Positions 33,556 through 41,852 of a stretch of 64,000 nucleotides of DNA are shown here, piece by piece (within the stretch, counting starts at the first letter, position 1; the number at the start of each line of letters is the position of its first letter). Location of the stretch: NCBI RefSeq assembly GCF_000746205.1, contig NZ_KN050825.1, positions 352,590 through 416,589 of the forward strand. Direction: 5' to 3'. Both the position numbers and the translations under genes were made by a program. Origin of the DNA: Halorubrum sp. BV1 (GTDB taxonomy: Archaea; Halobacteriota; Halobacteria; Halobacteriales; Haloferacaceae). Under the pieces are notes generated by a model, which saw only the letters and a program-made list of their open reading frames with translations, was not told the DNA's origin and did no database searches.

Positions 33556-34121
33556 GGTATCACCCGACTCACGCCCGTTCCGCGCTCGGCCAGCGGAAGT
33601 CGGTTACTACCCCCTCTAGGGGATAGCTACCTAGTTACGCGCAGCCATGTCACAGTCAAACGAGGAATTCGACGAGTAGAACGCCTCAAGCGACGAATCG
33701 AATCGTCCGTTCGATCGCGTCAAACGAACCCTTCGAGGCGGTCACATGAACTCTTCGAGGCGGTTACACGACACCTTCAACCGACGGTCGGACGTGCCTA
33801 CTCGCGGGGATCGGAGCCGCAGGGAGGTCATACTCGCGGGGGCGAAGTGGAACGGACGCCATACTCGCACTCGCCGAGGCGGTACGGACCGACTGCCGGG
33901 CGAGCGGCGCGTCGGATCGTCTCGCCGCGTTACTCGAACCGGGACCGCGCCGTCCCCGCCGGAGTCCACCGGTATCGCCGTCGAACGGCGGTCGAGACGG
34001 GAACTGGGAGACGCCGCGCCGCGCTCGGTGCGGGGGTAGCGAGCCCATACATATGCTCTCACCTCGCGCACGGGAAGGTGTACCAGTCGGGCACCGCGTC
34101 GCGGGCCCGACCCACCTCACC
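33556..34121. other. 566-base intergenic region between the secretion locus and the wHTH gene
   Basis: No convincing gene. It holds the presumed promoter of the 33555 gene, a palindrome CCCC-TCTA-GGGG at 33611-33622, and a ten-codon frame at 33647-33679 that I do not believe is a gene. A short degenerate repeat (CGAGGCGGT...ACA, around 33735-33770) is followed by a TATA-like CATACATATG at 34045-34054 serving the gene at 34122. Confidence 0.55.
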
Positions 34122-34649
34122 ATGAAGTTCAGACACGACGTCCTCCCGGCCGAACAGGTGTACGCCATCCTCGCGAACGAGCGCCGCCGTCGCGCGCTCG
34201 AACAACTCACCGACGTCGGCGGCGTGGTGACGGTCCACGAGCTGTCGACGCTCGTCGCCGGCCGCGAGACCGGGGAGACGCCCCCGCCGACGCGGTGTCG
34301 TGAGAGCGTCTACACCTCCCTCGTCCAGACGCACCTCCCGAAGCTGGAGGCGCTCGGCGTGATCGAGTACGACCGCGAGACGCAGACAATAGAACTTTCG
34401 CGGCACGCGCGAGACGTGGGGCTCTACACCGAGATCGTCGCGCGCGGCGGCGTGACGTGGTCGGAGCTGTACCGCGCGCTCGGCACCGGCTCCCTGCTCG
34501 TTGTGCTCGCTGCACACCTCGACGCCCCCGGCGTGTCGGCGGTCGATCCGATGCTCTGGACGAGCCTCGCGCTCGGGCTGTTCGCCGCCGCCAGCGCGTA
34601 TCAACTGTGGATCAACCGGTTCTCCGTGGTTCGTCACCTCCGGCGGTGA
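34122..34649 (+). CDS. wHTH regulator with C-terminal membrane helices (DUF7344-like)
   Basis: A 175-residue protein. Residues about 8-100 form a winged helix: ILANERRRRALEQL, then SVYTSLVQTHLPKLEALGVI and the wing EYDRETQTIEL. Two hydrophobic segments follow (about 120-165: LGTGSLLVVLAA; LWTSLALGLFAAASAY), so it is probably membrane-anchored. I know this family as haloarchaeal DUF7344-type regulators (number from memory). The start at 34122 was chosen because the TATA box at 34045-34054 lies just upstream of the other in-frame ATG (34053). It may control the adjacent secretion locus; this is inference from position. Confidence 0.75.
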   Translation: MKFRHDVLPAEQVYAILANERRRRALEQLTDVGGVVTVHELSTLVAGRETGETPPPTRCRESVYTSLVQTHLPKLEALGVIEYDRETQTIELSRHARDVGLYTEIVARGGVTWSELYRALGTGSLLVVLAAHLDAPGVSAVDPMLWTSLALGLFAAASAYQLWINRFSVVRHLRR

Positions 34650-34718
34650 GAACCCTCGCCGAGAAGTGAGACGTGACGCCGGCGGTGAGAACGCTCGCCG
34701 GGAGTGAGACGTGACGCC
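34642..34718. repeat. 38-39-bp tandem repeat at the wHTH gene's stop codon
   Basis: Two copies, 34642-34680 and 34681-34718. Both begin GGCGGTGAGAAC and end AGTGAGACGTGACGCC. The stop codon of the wHTH gene lies in the first copy. Confidence 0.8.
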
Positions 34719-34724
34719 GGCCGG

Positions 34725-35582
34725 TCAGTCGCGTTCGGCCGCGATCGACTCGGGGAGGTCCATCTCGAACAGCCGCGCGTCACAGCCGTGACAGCGAGCG
34801 GCGACGACATCACGGGAGGAACAGCAGGACTCGACGACGCGCTCTTCGAGCGCCACGTCTCCCGCGCAGGCGGGACACTCGTCGACGAACAGTCGGAGCG
34901 CGCCGAGGGCCGCGCTGCGAGCCCCGAGCGGGAGGGCGATCCAGTCGTCTCGGCTCGTCGCCAGCACGCGGTCGGCGGCGACGTCCGCACGGAACGCGGG
35001 TCGGGACTCCCAGCGGCCGATCACGGAGTCGTCGGCGAGGGCGACGCCGGATGCGCCGCGCCAGTCGAGCGACAGCGTCGCCTCGTCGAGCCCGGTGAGC
35101 GTCGACAGCGCCGCGAGGTCGTCGTCCGCGCGCGCCGCGGCGACCGCGCCCTCCCGGTCGAGGGCGTCCCGCCACGCGTCGGCGAACTCCGGCGCGAACG
35201 CGAGGTCGCTCCCGTCCGCCGTCTCCGCGAGGACGCCCGCGGACAGGAGATACGCTTCGGGATCGAAGCCGTCGGGGACGGCGGCCGATTCGGCGTGCCG
35301 GTCGGAGTCTTTCCCGAACAACGCGAGCGCCCACGACGGGAGGTAGCGCTTCGTGAGTTCCGGCGTCCCCGGGACGAGGTAGCCGCGGAGCCAGATCGCG
35401 ACGAGCGATCCGGCGAGGACGACCGCGGCGAGCGCCGGCCCGAGCGAGGGCCCGACCGCGACGGCGATCACGGCGGCGAGCGCGGCGGCGATGCCGAGAT
35501 TGACGATCGTACACGGGACACAGCGGTTCTCACCGGTGTACTCGGGGCGTCGAAGACGGCCAATCGTGTGTGAGGCAGTCAT
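34725..35582 (-). CDS. Haloarchaeal membrane protein with zinc motif
   Basis: A 285-residue protein beginning MTASHTIGRLRRPEYTGENR, with CVPC near residue 21-24. Two membrane helices follow (about 28-70) and a region with GYLVPGTPELTKRYLPSWAL. The C-terminal soluble part contains CPAC and a late CHGC, which may form a zinc site. I recognise the GRLRRPEYTGENRC start from other haloarchaea, where function is unknown. The start at 35582 follows from that conservation. It is transcribed toward the first wHTH gene and divergently from the second. Confidence 0.7.
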   Translation of the reverse strand: MTASHTIGRLRRPEYTGENRCVPCTIVNLGIAAALAAVIAVAVGPSLGPALAAVVLAGSLVAIWLRGYLVPGTPELTKRYLPSWALALFGKDSDRHAESAAVPDGFDPEAYLLSAGVLAETADGSDLAFAPEFADAWRDALDREGAVAAARADDDLAALSTLTGLDEATLSLDWRGASGVALADDSVIGRWESRPAFRADVAADRVLATSRDDWIALPLGARSAALGALRLFVDECPACAGDVALEERVVESCCSSRDVVAARCHGCDARLFEMDLPESIAAERD

Positions 35583-35765
35583 ACAGAGAGGGAGGCGACA
35601 CGCGGTCGTATGTATGGGCAGCCTACCGCGGACCGGACGTCGCGACAGCCGTCGGACGCGACTCCGAGGAGCCTGAGTCGGCGCTGTCGAATGGTCTGGA
35701 AAGATGACACACAGTTCCAGTACAGCCACAGAATAGACACGAGATAGCACTACACACGGGTTTCT

Positions 35766-35824
35766 GAGATGTATCTCTATGAGGGAAACTGATATGTTAT
35801 ATGGGGTAAACATCTCTGTGAGAT
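35766..35824 (+). promoter_or_regulatory. Promoter of the 35839 gene with paired inverted repeats
   Basis: GAGAT-GT-ATCTC (35766-35777) and ATCTC-TGT-GAGAT (35812-35824) flank a TATA box GTTATATGG (about 35796-35804). Both repeats use the same half-site, GAGAT. This is a plausible operator pair, possibly for autoregulation by the wHTH protein encoded just downstream. Confidence 0.45.
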
Positions 35825-35838
35825 ACTGTGCCTGAGCT

Positions 35839-36393
35839 ATGACATCACAACTCACGACCATCGAAAAGCCTCCCGTGACCGAGAGCGGAGAACCCTCCCG
35901 CGATGAGGTGTTCTCGGCGCTGAGCAATCGGCGGCGTCGGCACACGATCCGGTATCTGAAGCAGGTCGACGCCGAAGCGCGAGTCAGAGATATCGCCGAA
36001 CAGATCGCCGCATGGGAAAACGAGGTCGAGATCCCGGCGGTGACGTACAAACAGCGCAAGCGCGTGTACACCGCGCTCCACCAGTCTCACCTCCCGAAGC
36101 TTGCGAAAAGCGGGTTCATCGAGTACGAGCCGGACAGGGGGCTCGCCTCGCTCACCGACGAGGGACGCGACCTGGACGTGTACCTCGAGATCGTCGGGCA
36201 AAACGAGATCCTCTGGGGCGAGTACTACCTCGGGCTCGGAGTCGTCTGCGGACTGTTGGCCGGCGCGGCGTGGATCGGGACCGTCCCGTTCGCGTGGCTG
36301 TCCGGCTACGCGTACGCGGGGCTGTTCGCGGCGCTGTTCGGTATCTCCGGGGCCGTCCACCGGACGGTGACGAGACGGAACCGGATCGGGTGA
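35839..36393 (+). CDS. wHTH regulator with C-terminal membrane helices (DUF7344-like)
   Basis: A 184-residue paralog of the 34122 protein. The winged helix spans about 20-115 and contains VFSALSNRRRRHTIRYL, RVYTALHQSHLPKLAKSGFI and the wing EYEPDRGLASLT. Two membrane segments follow (about 135-175), then a basic tail RRNRIG. The pairing of a DNA-binding domain with membrane helices suggests a membrane-tethered regulator. Its promoter carries two GAGAT/ATCTC inverted repeats. The target genes are unknown. Confidence 0.77.
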   Translation: MTSQLTTIEKPPVTESGEPSRDEVFSALSNRRRRHTIRYLKQVDAEARVRDIAEQIAAWENEVEIPAVTYKQRKRVYTALHQSHLPKLAKSGFIEYEPDRGLASLTDEGRDLDVYLEIVGQNEILWGEYYLGLGVVCGLLAGAAWIGTVPFAWLSGYAYAGLFAALFGISGAVHRTVTRRNRIG

Positions 36394-36424
36394 TCGCGTG
36401 ACGAAACGCCGAGTGACGCCGCGG

Positions 36425-36495
36425 CGGGGAGAGGGGCCAGCGAGGCGGAACGAGGAGTCGGCGAGGCGGGGCGAGGGGTCGGCGAGGCGGCGGGA
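36425..36495. repeat. Degenerate 21-bp tandem repeat upstream of mutS
   Basis: About three imperfect copies of a unit like GGCGAGGCGGGGCGAGGGGTC in the gap between the wHTH gene and mutS. No gene is evident. Confidence 0.6.
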
Positions 36496-36566
36496 CAGCG
36501 CGCAGCCGACCGCCGAGTCGGCCGCCACCCGCAGGGTTTTACCCGCCCACGGCGGGAGTACGCTGT

Positions 36567-39350
36567 ATGGCTACGGGGATCGTCGGGGAGTTCCTCGATC
36601 TCAAGGCGGAGACGGACGCAGACGTCCTCGCAATGCAGTGTGGCGACTTCTACGAGTTCTTCGCGGACGACGCGGAACTGGTCGCAGACGAGCTCGACTT
36701 GACCGTCTCACAGAAGTCTTCGCACGGCTCGTCGTACCCGATGGCGGGCGTGCCGCTCTCGGAGCTGACGCCGTACGTGAGCGCGCTCGTCGAGCGGGGC
36801 TACCGCGTCGCCGTCGCCGACCAGTACGAGACCGACGACGGGCACGCTCGCGAGATCACGCGGATCGTCACGCCCGGCACCATCTTGGAGACGACGGGCG
36901 ACGACGCGCGATACCTCGCGGCGGTCGTGGGGGGCGACGACGACGGCGGCGGTGACGCGGTCGGGAGCACCGAGGGCCCCTACGGGCTCGCGCTGGCCGA
37001 CGTCACCACCGGTCGGTTCCTCGTCACCGAGGTCGCCGACGCGGGCGACCTGCGGGCGGAGCTGTACCGGTTCGACCCCGCAGAGGTGTTACCCGGACCG
37101 GAGCTTCGGAACGACGACGACCTGCTCGCCGCGGTCCGCGAGGATCTGTCCGGGTCCGTCTCGCTTTTCGACGCCGAGGCGTTCGCGCCCGGTCGAGCGA
37201 CCCACGCGGTCCGCGAGCAGTTCGGCCGCGAGACCGCAGACAGCGTGGGGATAGACTCCGAGTTGGCCCTGCGGGCGGCGGGCGCGGTGCTCGGCTACGT
37301 CGAGGAGACCGGCGCGGGCGTGCTGGCGTCGATGACGCGGCTCACCGCCTACGGCGACGACGACCACGTCGAGCTCGACGCAACCACCCAGCGCAACCTG
37401 GAGATCACGGAGACCATGCGCGGCGACGACGAGGGGACGCTGTTCGAGACCATAGACCAGACGGTCACCGCGGCCGGCGGCCGGCTGCTCCGTGAGTGGC
37501 TCACGCGACCGCGGCGCGACCGCGATACGCTAGAGCGGCGGCTCGACGCGGTCGAGTCGCTTGCGGCCGCGGCGCTGGCGCGCGACCGACTCCGCGAGAC
37601 GCTCGGCGAGGCGGCCGATCTCGAACGGCTGGCCGCGCGGGCGACGAGCGGGAGCGCGGGGGCGCGCGAACTGCTCTCGGTCAGAGACACCCTCGCGTTG
37701 GTCCCCGCGCTCGCAGACGCGGTCTCCGGAGGCGACCTCGCCGACTCGCCGGTCGCGGCGGTCCTCGACGGGATCGACCGCGACCGCGCGGCCGAGTGGC
37801 GCGAGGAGCTTTCCGACGCGCTCGCCGACGACCCGCCGAAGACGACGACGCAGGGCGGGCTGATACGTGAAGGATACGATGCCGACCTCGATGAGCTGAT
37901 CGCGAGCCACGAGGAGGCGAAAGGGTGGCTCGACACGCTCGCGGACCGCGAGAAGAAACAGTACGGGCTCACGCACGTCACCGTCGACCGCAACAAGACG
38001 GACGGCTACTACATTCAGGTCGGCAAGTCGGTCGCCGATCAGGTCCCCGAACACTACCGCGAGATCAAGACGCTGAAGAACTCGAAGCGGTTCGTCACCG
38101 ACGAACTGGCCGAACGCGAGCGCGAGGTGCTCCGCGTGGAGGAGGCCCGCGGCGAGTTGGAGTACGAACTGTTCGAGGCCCTCCGCGAGCGGATCGCCGA
38201 CGACAGCGAACTGCTGCAGGACGTTGGGCGAGCGATCGCCGAACTCGACGCGCTCGCCTCGCTCGCGACCCACGCGGCCGGCAACGACTGGACGCGCCCC
38301 GACCTGACAGACGATCGCCGCCTCGCGGTCGAGGCTGGCCGGCACCCGGTGGTCGAGCGGACGACGGACTTCGTGCCGAACGACCTCACGCTCGACGCCG
38401 ACAGCGGGTTCCTCATCGTCACCGGGCCGAACATGAGCGGGAAGTCAACGTACATGCGGCAGGCCGCGCTGATCCAACTGCTCGCGCAGGCGGGGTCGTT
38501 CGTGCCCGCCCGCGCGGCTGAGGTCGGGCTCGTCGACGGGATCTACACCCGAGTCGGCGCGCTCGACGAACTAGCACAGGGACGGTCGACGTTCATGGTG
38601 GAGATGCAGGAGCTGTCGAACATCCTCCACTCGGCGACCGAGGATTCACTCGTGATATTGGACGAAGTCGGCCGCGGCACCGCCACCTACGACGGGATCT
38701 CGATCGCGTGGGCGGCGACCGAGTACCTGCACAACGAGGTCCGCGCCCGCACGCTCTTTGCCACGCACTACCACGAGCTGACCACGCTGGCCGATCACCT
38801 CCCGCGCGTCGCGAACGTGCACGTCGCCGTCGACGAGCGCGACGGCGACGTGACGTTCCTCCGCACCGTCCGCGACGGTCCGACGAACCGGTCGTACGGG
38901 GTCCACGTCGCGGACCTGGCCGGAGTTCCGGACCCGGTCGTCGAGCGGGCCGACGCGGTGCTCGACCGCCTCCGCGAGGAGAAGGCGATAGAGGCGAGAG
39001 GCGGGGGCGGCGACGGCGGGAGCCGGGATCCAGCAGAGACCGAACAGGTCGTCTTCGACCTCTCGTCCGGGTCGTTCGTCGGAGACGCGGAGAGCGATGC
39101 GCCGTCGGCGGACGGCACAGAGAACGGAACGGCAGCGGACGGCGAAGCGATGGGCGGCGAGACGGCGGCGGGTGGCGCGGTCGCCGCCGCGGCCGAGTCG
39201 GGGGATGATGGAGACGACACCGGGGGAATCGATCCGGAGACCGAGGCCGTGATCGAGGAGCTGAGCGACGTCGACGTCGCGGCAACCGCGCCGGTGGAGT
39301 TGCTCTCGCGGGTCCAAGAGTGGCAGGCGCGGCTCGACGACTCCGCGTGA
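36567..39350 (+). CDS. mutS: DNA mismatch repair protein MutS
   Basis: A 927-residue MutS1-type ATPase. The mismatch-binding N-terminal motif reads CGDFYEFFADDA, preserving the Phe-x-Glu wedge. Connector, core and clamp domains follow. The ATPase domain has Walker A GPNMSGKSTYMRQ, then STFMVEMQELSNIL, Walker B LVILDEVGRGTATYDG and FATHYHELT. An Asp/Gly/Ala-rich linker (about 810-890) separates the core from a short C-terminal helix-turn-helix (VAATAPVELLSRVQEWQARL). Haloarchaea have several MutS paralogs, and no mutL lies in this window. Bacterial-type mismatch repair is thought to be largely dispensable in some haloarchaea. Confidence 0.95.
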   Translation: MATGIVGEFLDLKAETDADVLAMQCGDFYEFFADDAELVADELDLTVSQKSSHGSSYPMAGVPLSELTPYVSALVERGYRVAVADQYETDDGHAREITRIVTPGTILETTGDDARYLAAVVGGDDDGGGDAVGSTEGPYGLALADVTTGRFLVTEVADAGDLRAELYRFDPAEVLPGPELRNDDDLLAAVREDLSGSVSLFDAEAFAPGRATHAVREQFGRETADSVGIDSELALRAAGAVLGYVEETGAGVLASMTRLTAYGDDDHVELDATTQRNLEITETMRGDDEGTLFETIDQTVTAAGGRLLREWLTRPRRDRDTLERRLDAVESLAAAALARDRLRETLGEAADLERLAARATSGSAGARELLSVRDTLALVPALADAVSGGDLADSPVAAVLDGIDRDRAAEWREELSDALADDPPKTTTQGGLIREGYDADLDELIASHEEAKGWLDTLADREKKQYGLTHVTVDRNKTDGYYIQVGKSVADQVPEHYREIKTLKNSKRFVTDELAEREREVLRVEEARGELEYELFEALRERIADDSELLQDVGRAIAELDALASLATHAAGNDWTRPDLTDDRRLAVEAGRHPVVERTTDFVPNDLTLDADSGFLIVTGPNMSGKSTYMRQAALIQLLAQAGSFVPARAAEVGLVDGIYTRVGALDELAQGRSTFMVEMQELSNILHSATEDSLVILDEVGRGTATYDGISIAWAATEYLHNEVRARTLFATHYHELTTLADHLPRVANVHVAVDERDGDVTFLRTVRDGPTNRSYGVHVADLAGVPDPVVERADAVLDRLREEKAIEARGGGGDGGSRDPAETEQVVFDLSSGSFVGDAESDAPSADGTENGTAADGEAMGGETAAGGAVAAAAESGDDGDDTGGIDPETEAVIEELSDVDVAATAPVELLSRVQEWQARLDDSA

Positions 39351-39364
39351 GGGGGCGTCTGACG

Positions 39365-39375
39365 TAAGAACTAAT
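39365..39375 (+). promoter_or_regulatory. TATA box of sepF
   Basis: TAAGAACTAAT is centred about 29 bases before the ATG at 39400. It supports that start with a leaderless mRNA. Confidence 0.45.
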
Positions 39376-39399
39376 GTCCGACCTCGTCGTGTGGTGTGT

Positions 39400-39750
39400 A
39401 TGGGTATTATGAGCAAGATCCTCGGCGGCGGCGGGAACCGCTCCGTCGACGACTACGTCGAACTCGACCTCGACGACTTCGCCGAGGCGCACGCGGAAAC
39501 GGGCATGCAGGTACACATCGCCGAGATCGGCGACCAGAGCGACATCATCCCGATCAAAGACGCCGTCTACGACGGGGACTTCGTCATCGCCGACATCACT
39601 CGCCACTCCACGTCGGACCGGACTATCGAACACATCATCGACGAGCTGCGACAGGTCGCCCAAGAGGTCGACGGCGACATCGTCCAGAAGGGCGACGACC
39701 AGATCGTCGTCACGCCGACCGGCGTCAATATCTCCCGCGAGAAGCTCTAG
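39400..39750 (+). CDS. sepF: Cell division protein SepF (archaeal)
   Basis: A 116-residue SepF. The N-terminal MGIMSKILGGGGN is the amphipathic membrane-binding segment. A linker VDDYVELDLDDF leads to the SepF fold with MQVHIAEIGDQSDIIPIKDA and FVIADITRHSTSDRTIEHI. Archaeal SepF anchors FtsZ to the membrane and is essential in studied haloarchaea. The ATG at 39400 was chosen over 39391 and 39409 because it gives the complete membrane helix and the correct promoter distance. Confidence 0.9.
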   Translation: MGIMSKILGGGGNRSVDDYVELDLDDFAEAHAETGMQVHIAEIGDQSDIIPIKDAVYDGDFVIADITRHSTSDRTIEHIIDELRQVAQEVDGDIVQKGDDQIVVTPTGVNISREKL

Positions 39751-39758
39751 CGGCCGTC

Positions 39759-39793
39759 TGCACGGGTCGGTCCGTGCACGGTCGAACCGTGCA
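39759..39793. promoter_or_regulatory. Two overlapping palindromes upstream of azf
   Basis: TGCACGG-GTCGGT-CCGTGCA (39759-39778) and TGCACGGT-CGA-ACCGTGCA (39775-39793) share the bases TGCA in the middle. The second ends at the azf TATA box. They may be operators for azf or, in RNA, a terminator for sepF. Confidence 0.6.
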
Positions 39794-39800
39794 TTATATG
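39792..39800 (+). promoter_or_regulatory. TATA box of azf
   Basis: CATTATATG is centred about 31 bases before the ATG at 39827, directly after the palindromes. Confidence 0.55.
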
Positions 39801-39826
39801 CCCGTCTCGCGCCCATTGACGAGCGA

Positions 39827-40696
39827 ATGGACGAGCCGGTCCTGCTGACCGGTGCCGGGGGACGGGTGGGACAAGCCATCCTCGACGGCATCGGCGGCGA
39901 GTACGACTGGCGGCTCCTCGACCGGGAGCCGCTCCCGCGAGCGAAAGTGCCGGACGGCGTTACCGACGCCGACCTGTACGTCGCGGACATCACCGACGAG
40001 CGCGCGGTCGGGGAGGCGATGGCGGACGTCAACGCCGTGGTCCACCTCGCCGGCGACCCGCGGAAGACCGCCCCGTGGGACTCGGTGCTCCGGAACAACA
40101 TCGACGGGACGCAGGTCGTGATGCGCGCCGCCGTCGACGCCGGCGTCGACCGCTTCGTGTTCGCCTCCTCGAACCACGCGGTCGGCGGCTACGAGACCGA
40201 CGACCGGACCCCCGAGTTGTACCGCACGGACGACAACTACCGGCTCGACGGCACCGAACTGCCGCGGCCGGGGAACCTCTACGGCGTCTCGAAGGCGACC
40301 GGTGAGGCGCTCGGGCGGCTCTACCACGACGAACACGGGATGCGCGTCGTCTGCGTCCGCATCGGCAACCTCACCAAGGACCACCCGCCGCGGGAGTACG
40401 AGCGCGGACAGGCGATGTGGCTCTCACACCGCGACTGCGCGCACCTGTTCGATCGCTGCCTGCAGGCGGAGTACGGCTACGAGATCGTCTACGGAATCTC
40501 GGACAACGACCGCCGGTACTACTCCATCGAGCGCGCCCGCGAGGCGCTCGGCTACGACCCCGCCGATAACTCCGCGAACTACACCTTCGAGGGCGAGCCG
40601 AAAGACGGCAACGACGGCCGGAGCCGACCGATCGACGACACCGCCGCGGAACCCAACTTCCCCTCCGATCCGGACACGCCGACCGACGGGGCCTGA
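39827..40696 (+). CDS. azf: NAD+-dependent glucose-6-phosphate dehydrogenase (Azf type)
   Basis: A 289-residue extended short-chain dehydrogenase. The NAD loop is LTGAGGRVGQAIL near the N-terminus. VVHLAGDP follows, and the catalytic Ser/Tyr/Lys fall in FASSNHAVGGYE and LYGVSKATGE. The C-terminal YGISDNDRRYYSIERAREALGYDP is typical of the haloarchaeal Azf subgroup, close to uronate dehydrogenases. In Haloferax volcanii Azf catalyses the first step of the oxidative pentose phosphate pathway with NAD+. Uronate dehydrogenase or another sugar epimerase/dehydrogenase is the alternative. The palindromic promoter suggests control by a sugar-responsive regulator. Confidence 0.78.
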   Translation: MDEPVLLTGAGGRVGQAILDGIGGEYDWRLLDREPLPRAKVPDGVTDADLYVADITDERAVGEAMADVNAVVHLAGDPRKTAPWDSVLRNNIDGTQVVMRAAVDAGVDRFVFASSNHAVGGYETDDRTPELYRTDDNYRLDGTELPRPGNLYGVSKATGEALGRLYHDEHGMRVVCVRIGNLTKDHPPREYERGQAMWLSHRDCAHLFDRCLQAEYGYEIVYGISDNDRRYYSIERAREALGYDPADNSANYTFEGEPKDGNDGRSRPIDDTAAEPNFPSDPDTPTDGA

Positions 40697-40712
40697 TCGG
40701 GCGGCTGGAGGC

Positions 40713-41465
40713 TCAAAACAATCCCTCGACGTCTCGCCGTTTTCGCCGCTCGCGCTCGACGTGGTCCGCGAGCCGTGCGGCCACCTGCGGGCGCGACGAC
40801 GGAGCACGGCAGAACGCGAAGAGCAGCTCCGCGATGGTCGTTCGTCCGGTCCCGCGTTCCTCGCGTGCGAGCCGCGCCGCCGCCTCGACGGTCGCCTCGC
40901 TGGCGGCGTCGACCGAGCCGGCAAGCGCGGGGGCGGCGAGCAGCGTCGCCGGAAGGTCGAGGTCGTCGAACGCCGGGACCGCACCGTCGACCCGAATTGC
41001 CGGAGGGCTCGCGCGTTCGATCACCTCCGGGTCGGCGGCGAGTCGCCGACACCAGTCGTGGACGGGGCCTGTGTCGATCTCGGCGGTCGCGTCGGCCGCA
41101 CGCGCCGTGTCGAGGGTGTCGGGTGCGTCGACGTCGGCGTTGCCGTCAGGCCTACCGTCGAGCGCGCCGAGATACCGGACCGCGTTCGCCGCACAGCCGA
41201 CCGCGCCGGACCAGTTTCGCGCCGTCGCGTGGTGCGTCGCCGCGGCGGCCGCGATCAGCCCGTGGAACAGCCGCTCGTCGGAACCGGAGTCGAGCGGGAG
41301 CCACGCCGCCTCCCACGGGTCGTGCGCCGCGAGGGTGTGACCCTCGTTGAACAGCGCAGCGCCCGCGGCGAGCGCGGCGTCGCGGTCGACGTCGGTGCAG
41401 GGGTCGACGCCACTGTGGCGGTCAGCCTCGGTGCGGCGGTCGACGTCACTGTGGCGATCGGTCAC
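40713..41465 (-). CDS. DUF309-type haloarchaeal protein
   Basis: A 250-residue protein. The core (about 30-110) reads ALFNEGHTLAAHDPWEAAWL followed by ERLFHGLIAAAAATHHATA, the pattern of DUF309 all-helical proteins. The rest is Ala-rich and helical, with a basic end RRKRRDVEGLF. The N-terminal 28 residues are a low-complexity His/Asp/Thr stretch, and the true start may be internal. The gene is convergent with azf. Function is unknown. Confidence 0.7.
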   Translation of the reverse strand: MTDRHSDVDRRTEADRHSGVDPCTDVDRDAALAAGAALFNEGHTLAAHDPWEAAWLPLDSGSDERLFHGLIAAAAATHHATARNWSGAVGCAANAVRYLGALDGRPDGNADVDAPDTLDTARAADATAEIDTGPVHDWCRRLAADPEVIERASPPAIRVDGAVPAFDDLDLPATLLAAPALAGSVDAASEATVEAAARLAREERGTGRTTIAELLFAFCRAPSSRPQVAARLADHVERERRKRRDVEGLF

Positions 41466-41852
41466 GGCGGGTCGTCCGCACTGCCGACGGATAAGCGCTG
41501 AGTCGGCGGCGAGCTCGCCGCATCAGGAGACCCGAACGAACGCCGACTTTTCGAGGCGATAGCCACCGGAACCGACGGTGCGACAGAAAACAGTTCCACC
41601 AGAATAGTGAATACACAACGACACCAGAGACAGATCGTGGATAAACACGCTAAGAACATGTATTTTACACGTATTGCCTCAACATCTGTCCAAAAAAGTG
41701 AACGAACATGGATTCGGCGAGATGCGTGACCGACAGGGTGCTCGCGGCCGACGAGCGACTCGGCGCGGCGCTCTCCTCGCGCTCATCCGAGCCGGGGGAC
41801 GCGGTGAATCACACGTTGGCCGCCGGCTCGTCATGAGTTGACAGCGGGCAGT
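41466..41852. other. Intergenic region between the DUF309 gene and pilC
   Basis: A 387-base gap. Its middle (41600-41710) is AT-rich with TATA-like TGTATTTTACACG at about 41658-41670. The only candidate gene is the 42-codon frame described separately. The right end is the presumed 3' end of the pilB-pilC operon. Confidence 0.5.
41709..41837 (+). CDS. Possible small protein, 42 residues
   Basis: A frame starting MDSARCVTDRVLAADERLGA and ending in LAAGSS. An AT-rich, TATA-like segment lies about 45 bases upstream, farther than for most leaderless genes here. Composition is compatible with haloarchaeal coding sequence but the evidence is thin. It ends 15 bases from the convergent pilC stop. Confidence 0.22.

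Noticed and set aside
33647..33679. Ten-codon frame MSQSNEEFDE
   Set aside because: Too short and without a promoter or conserved context. It may be a chance frame or the remnant of a gene start.
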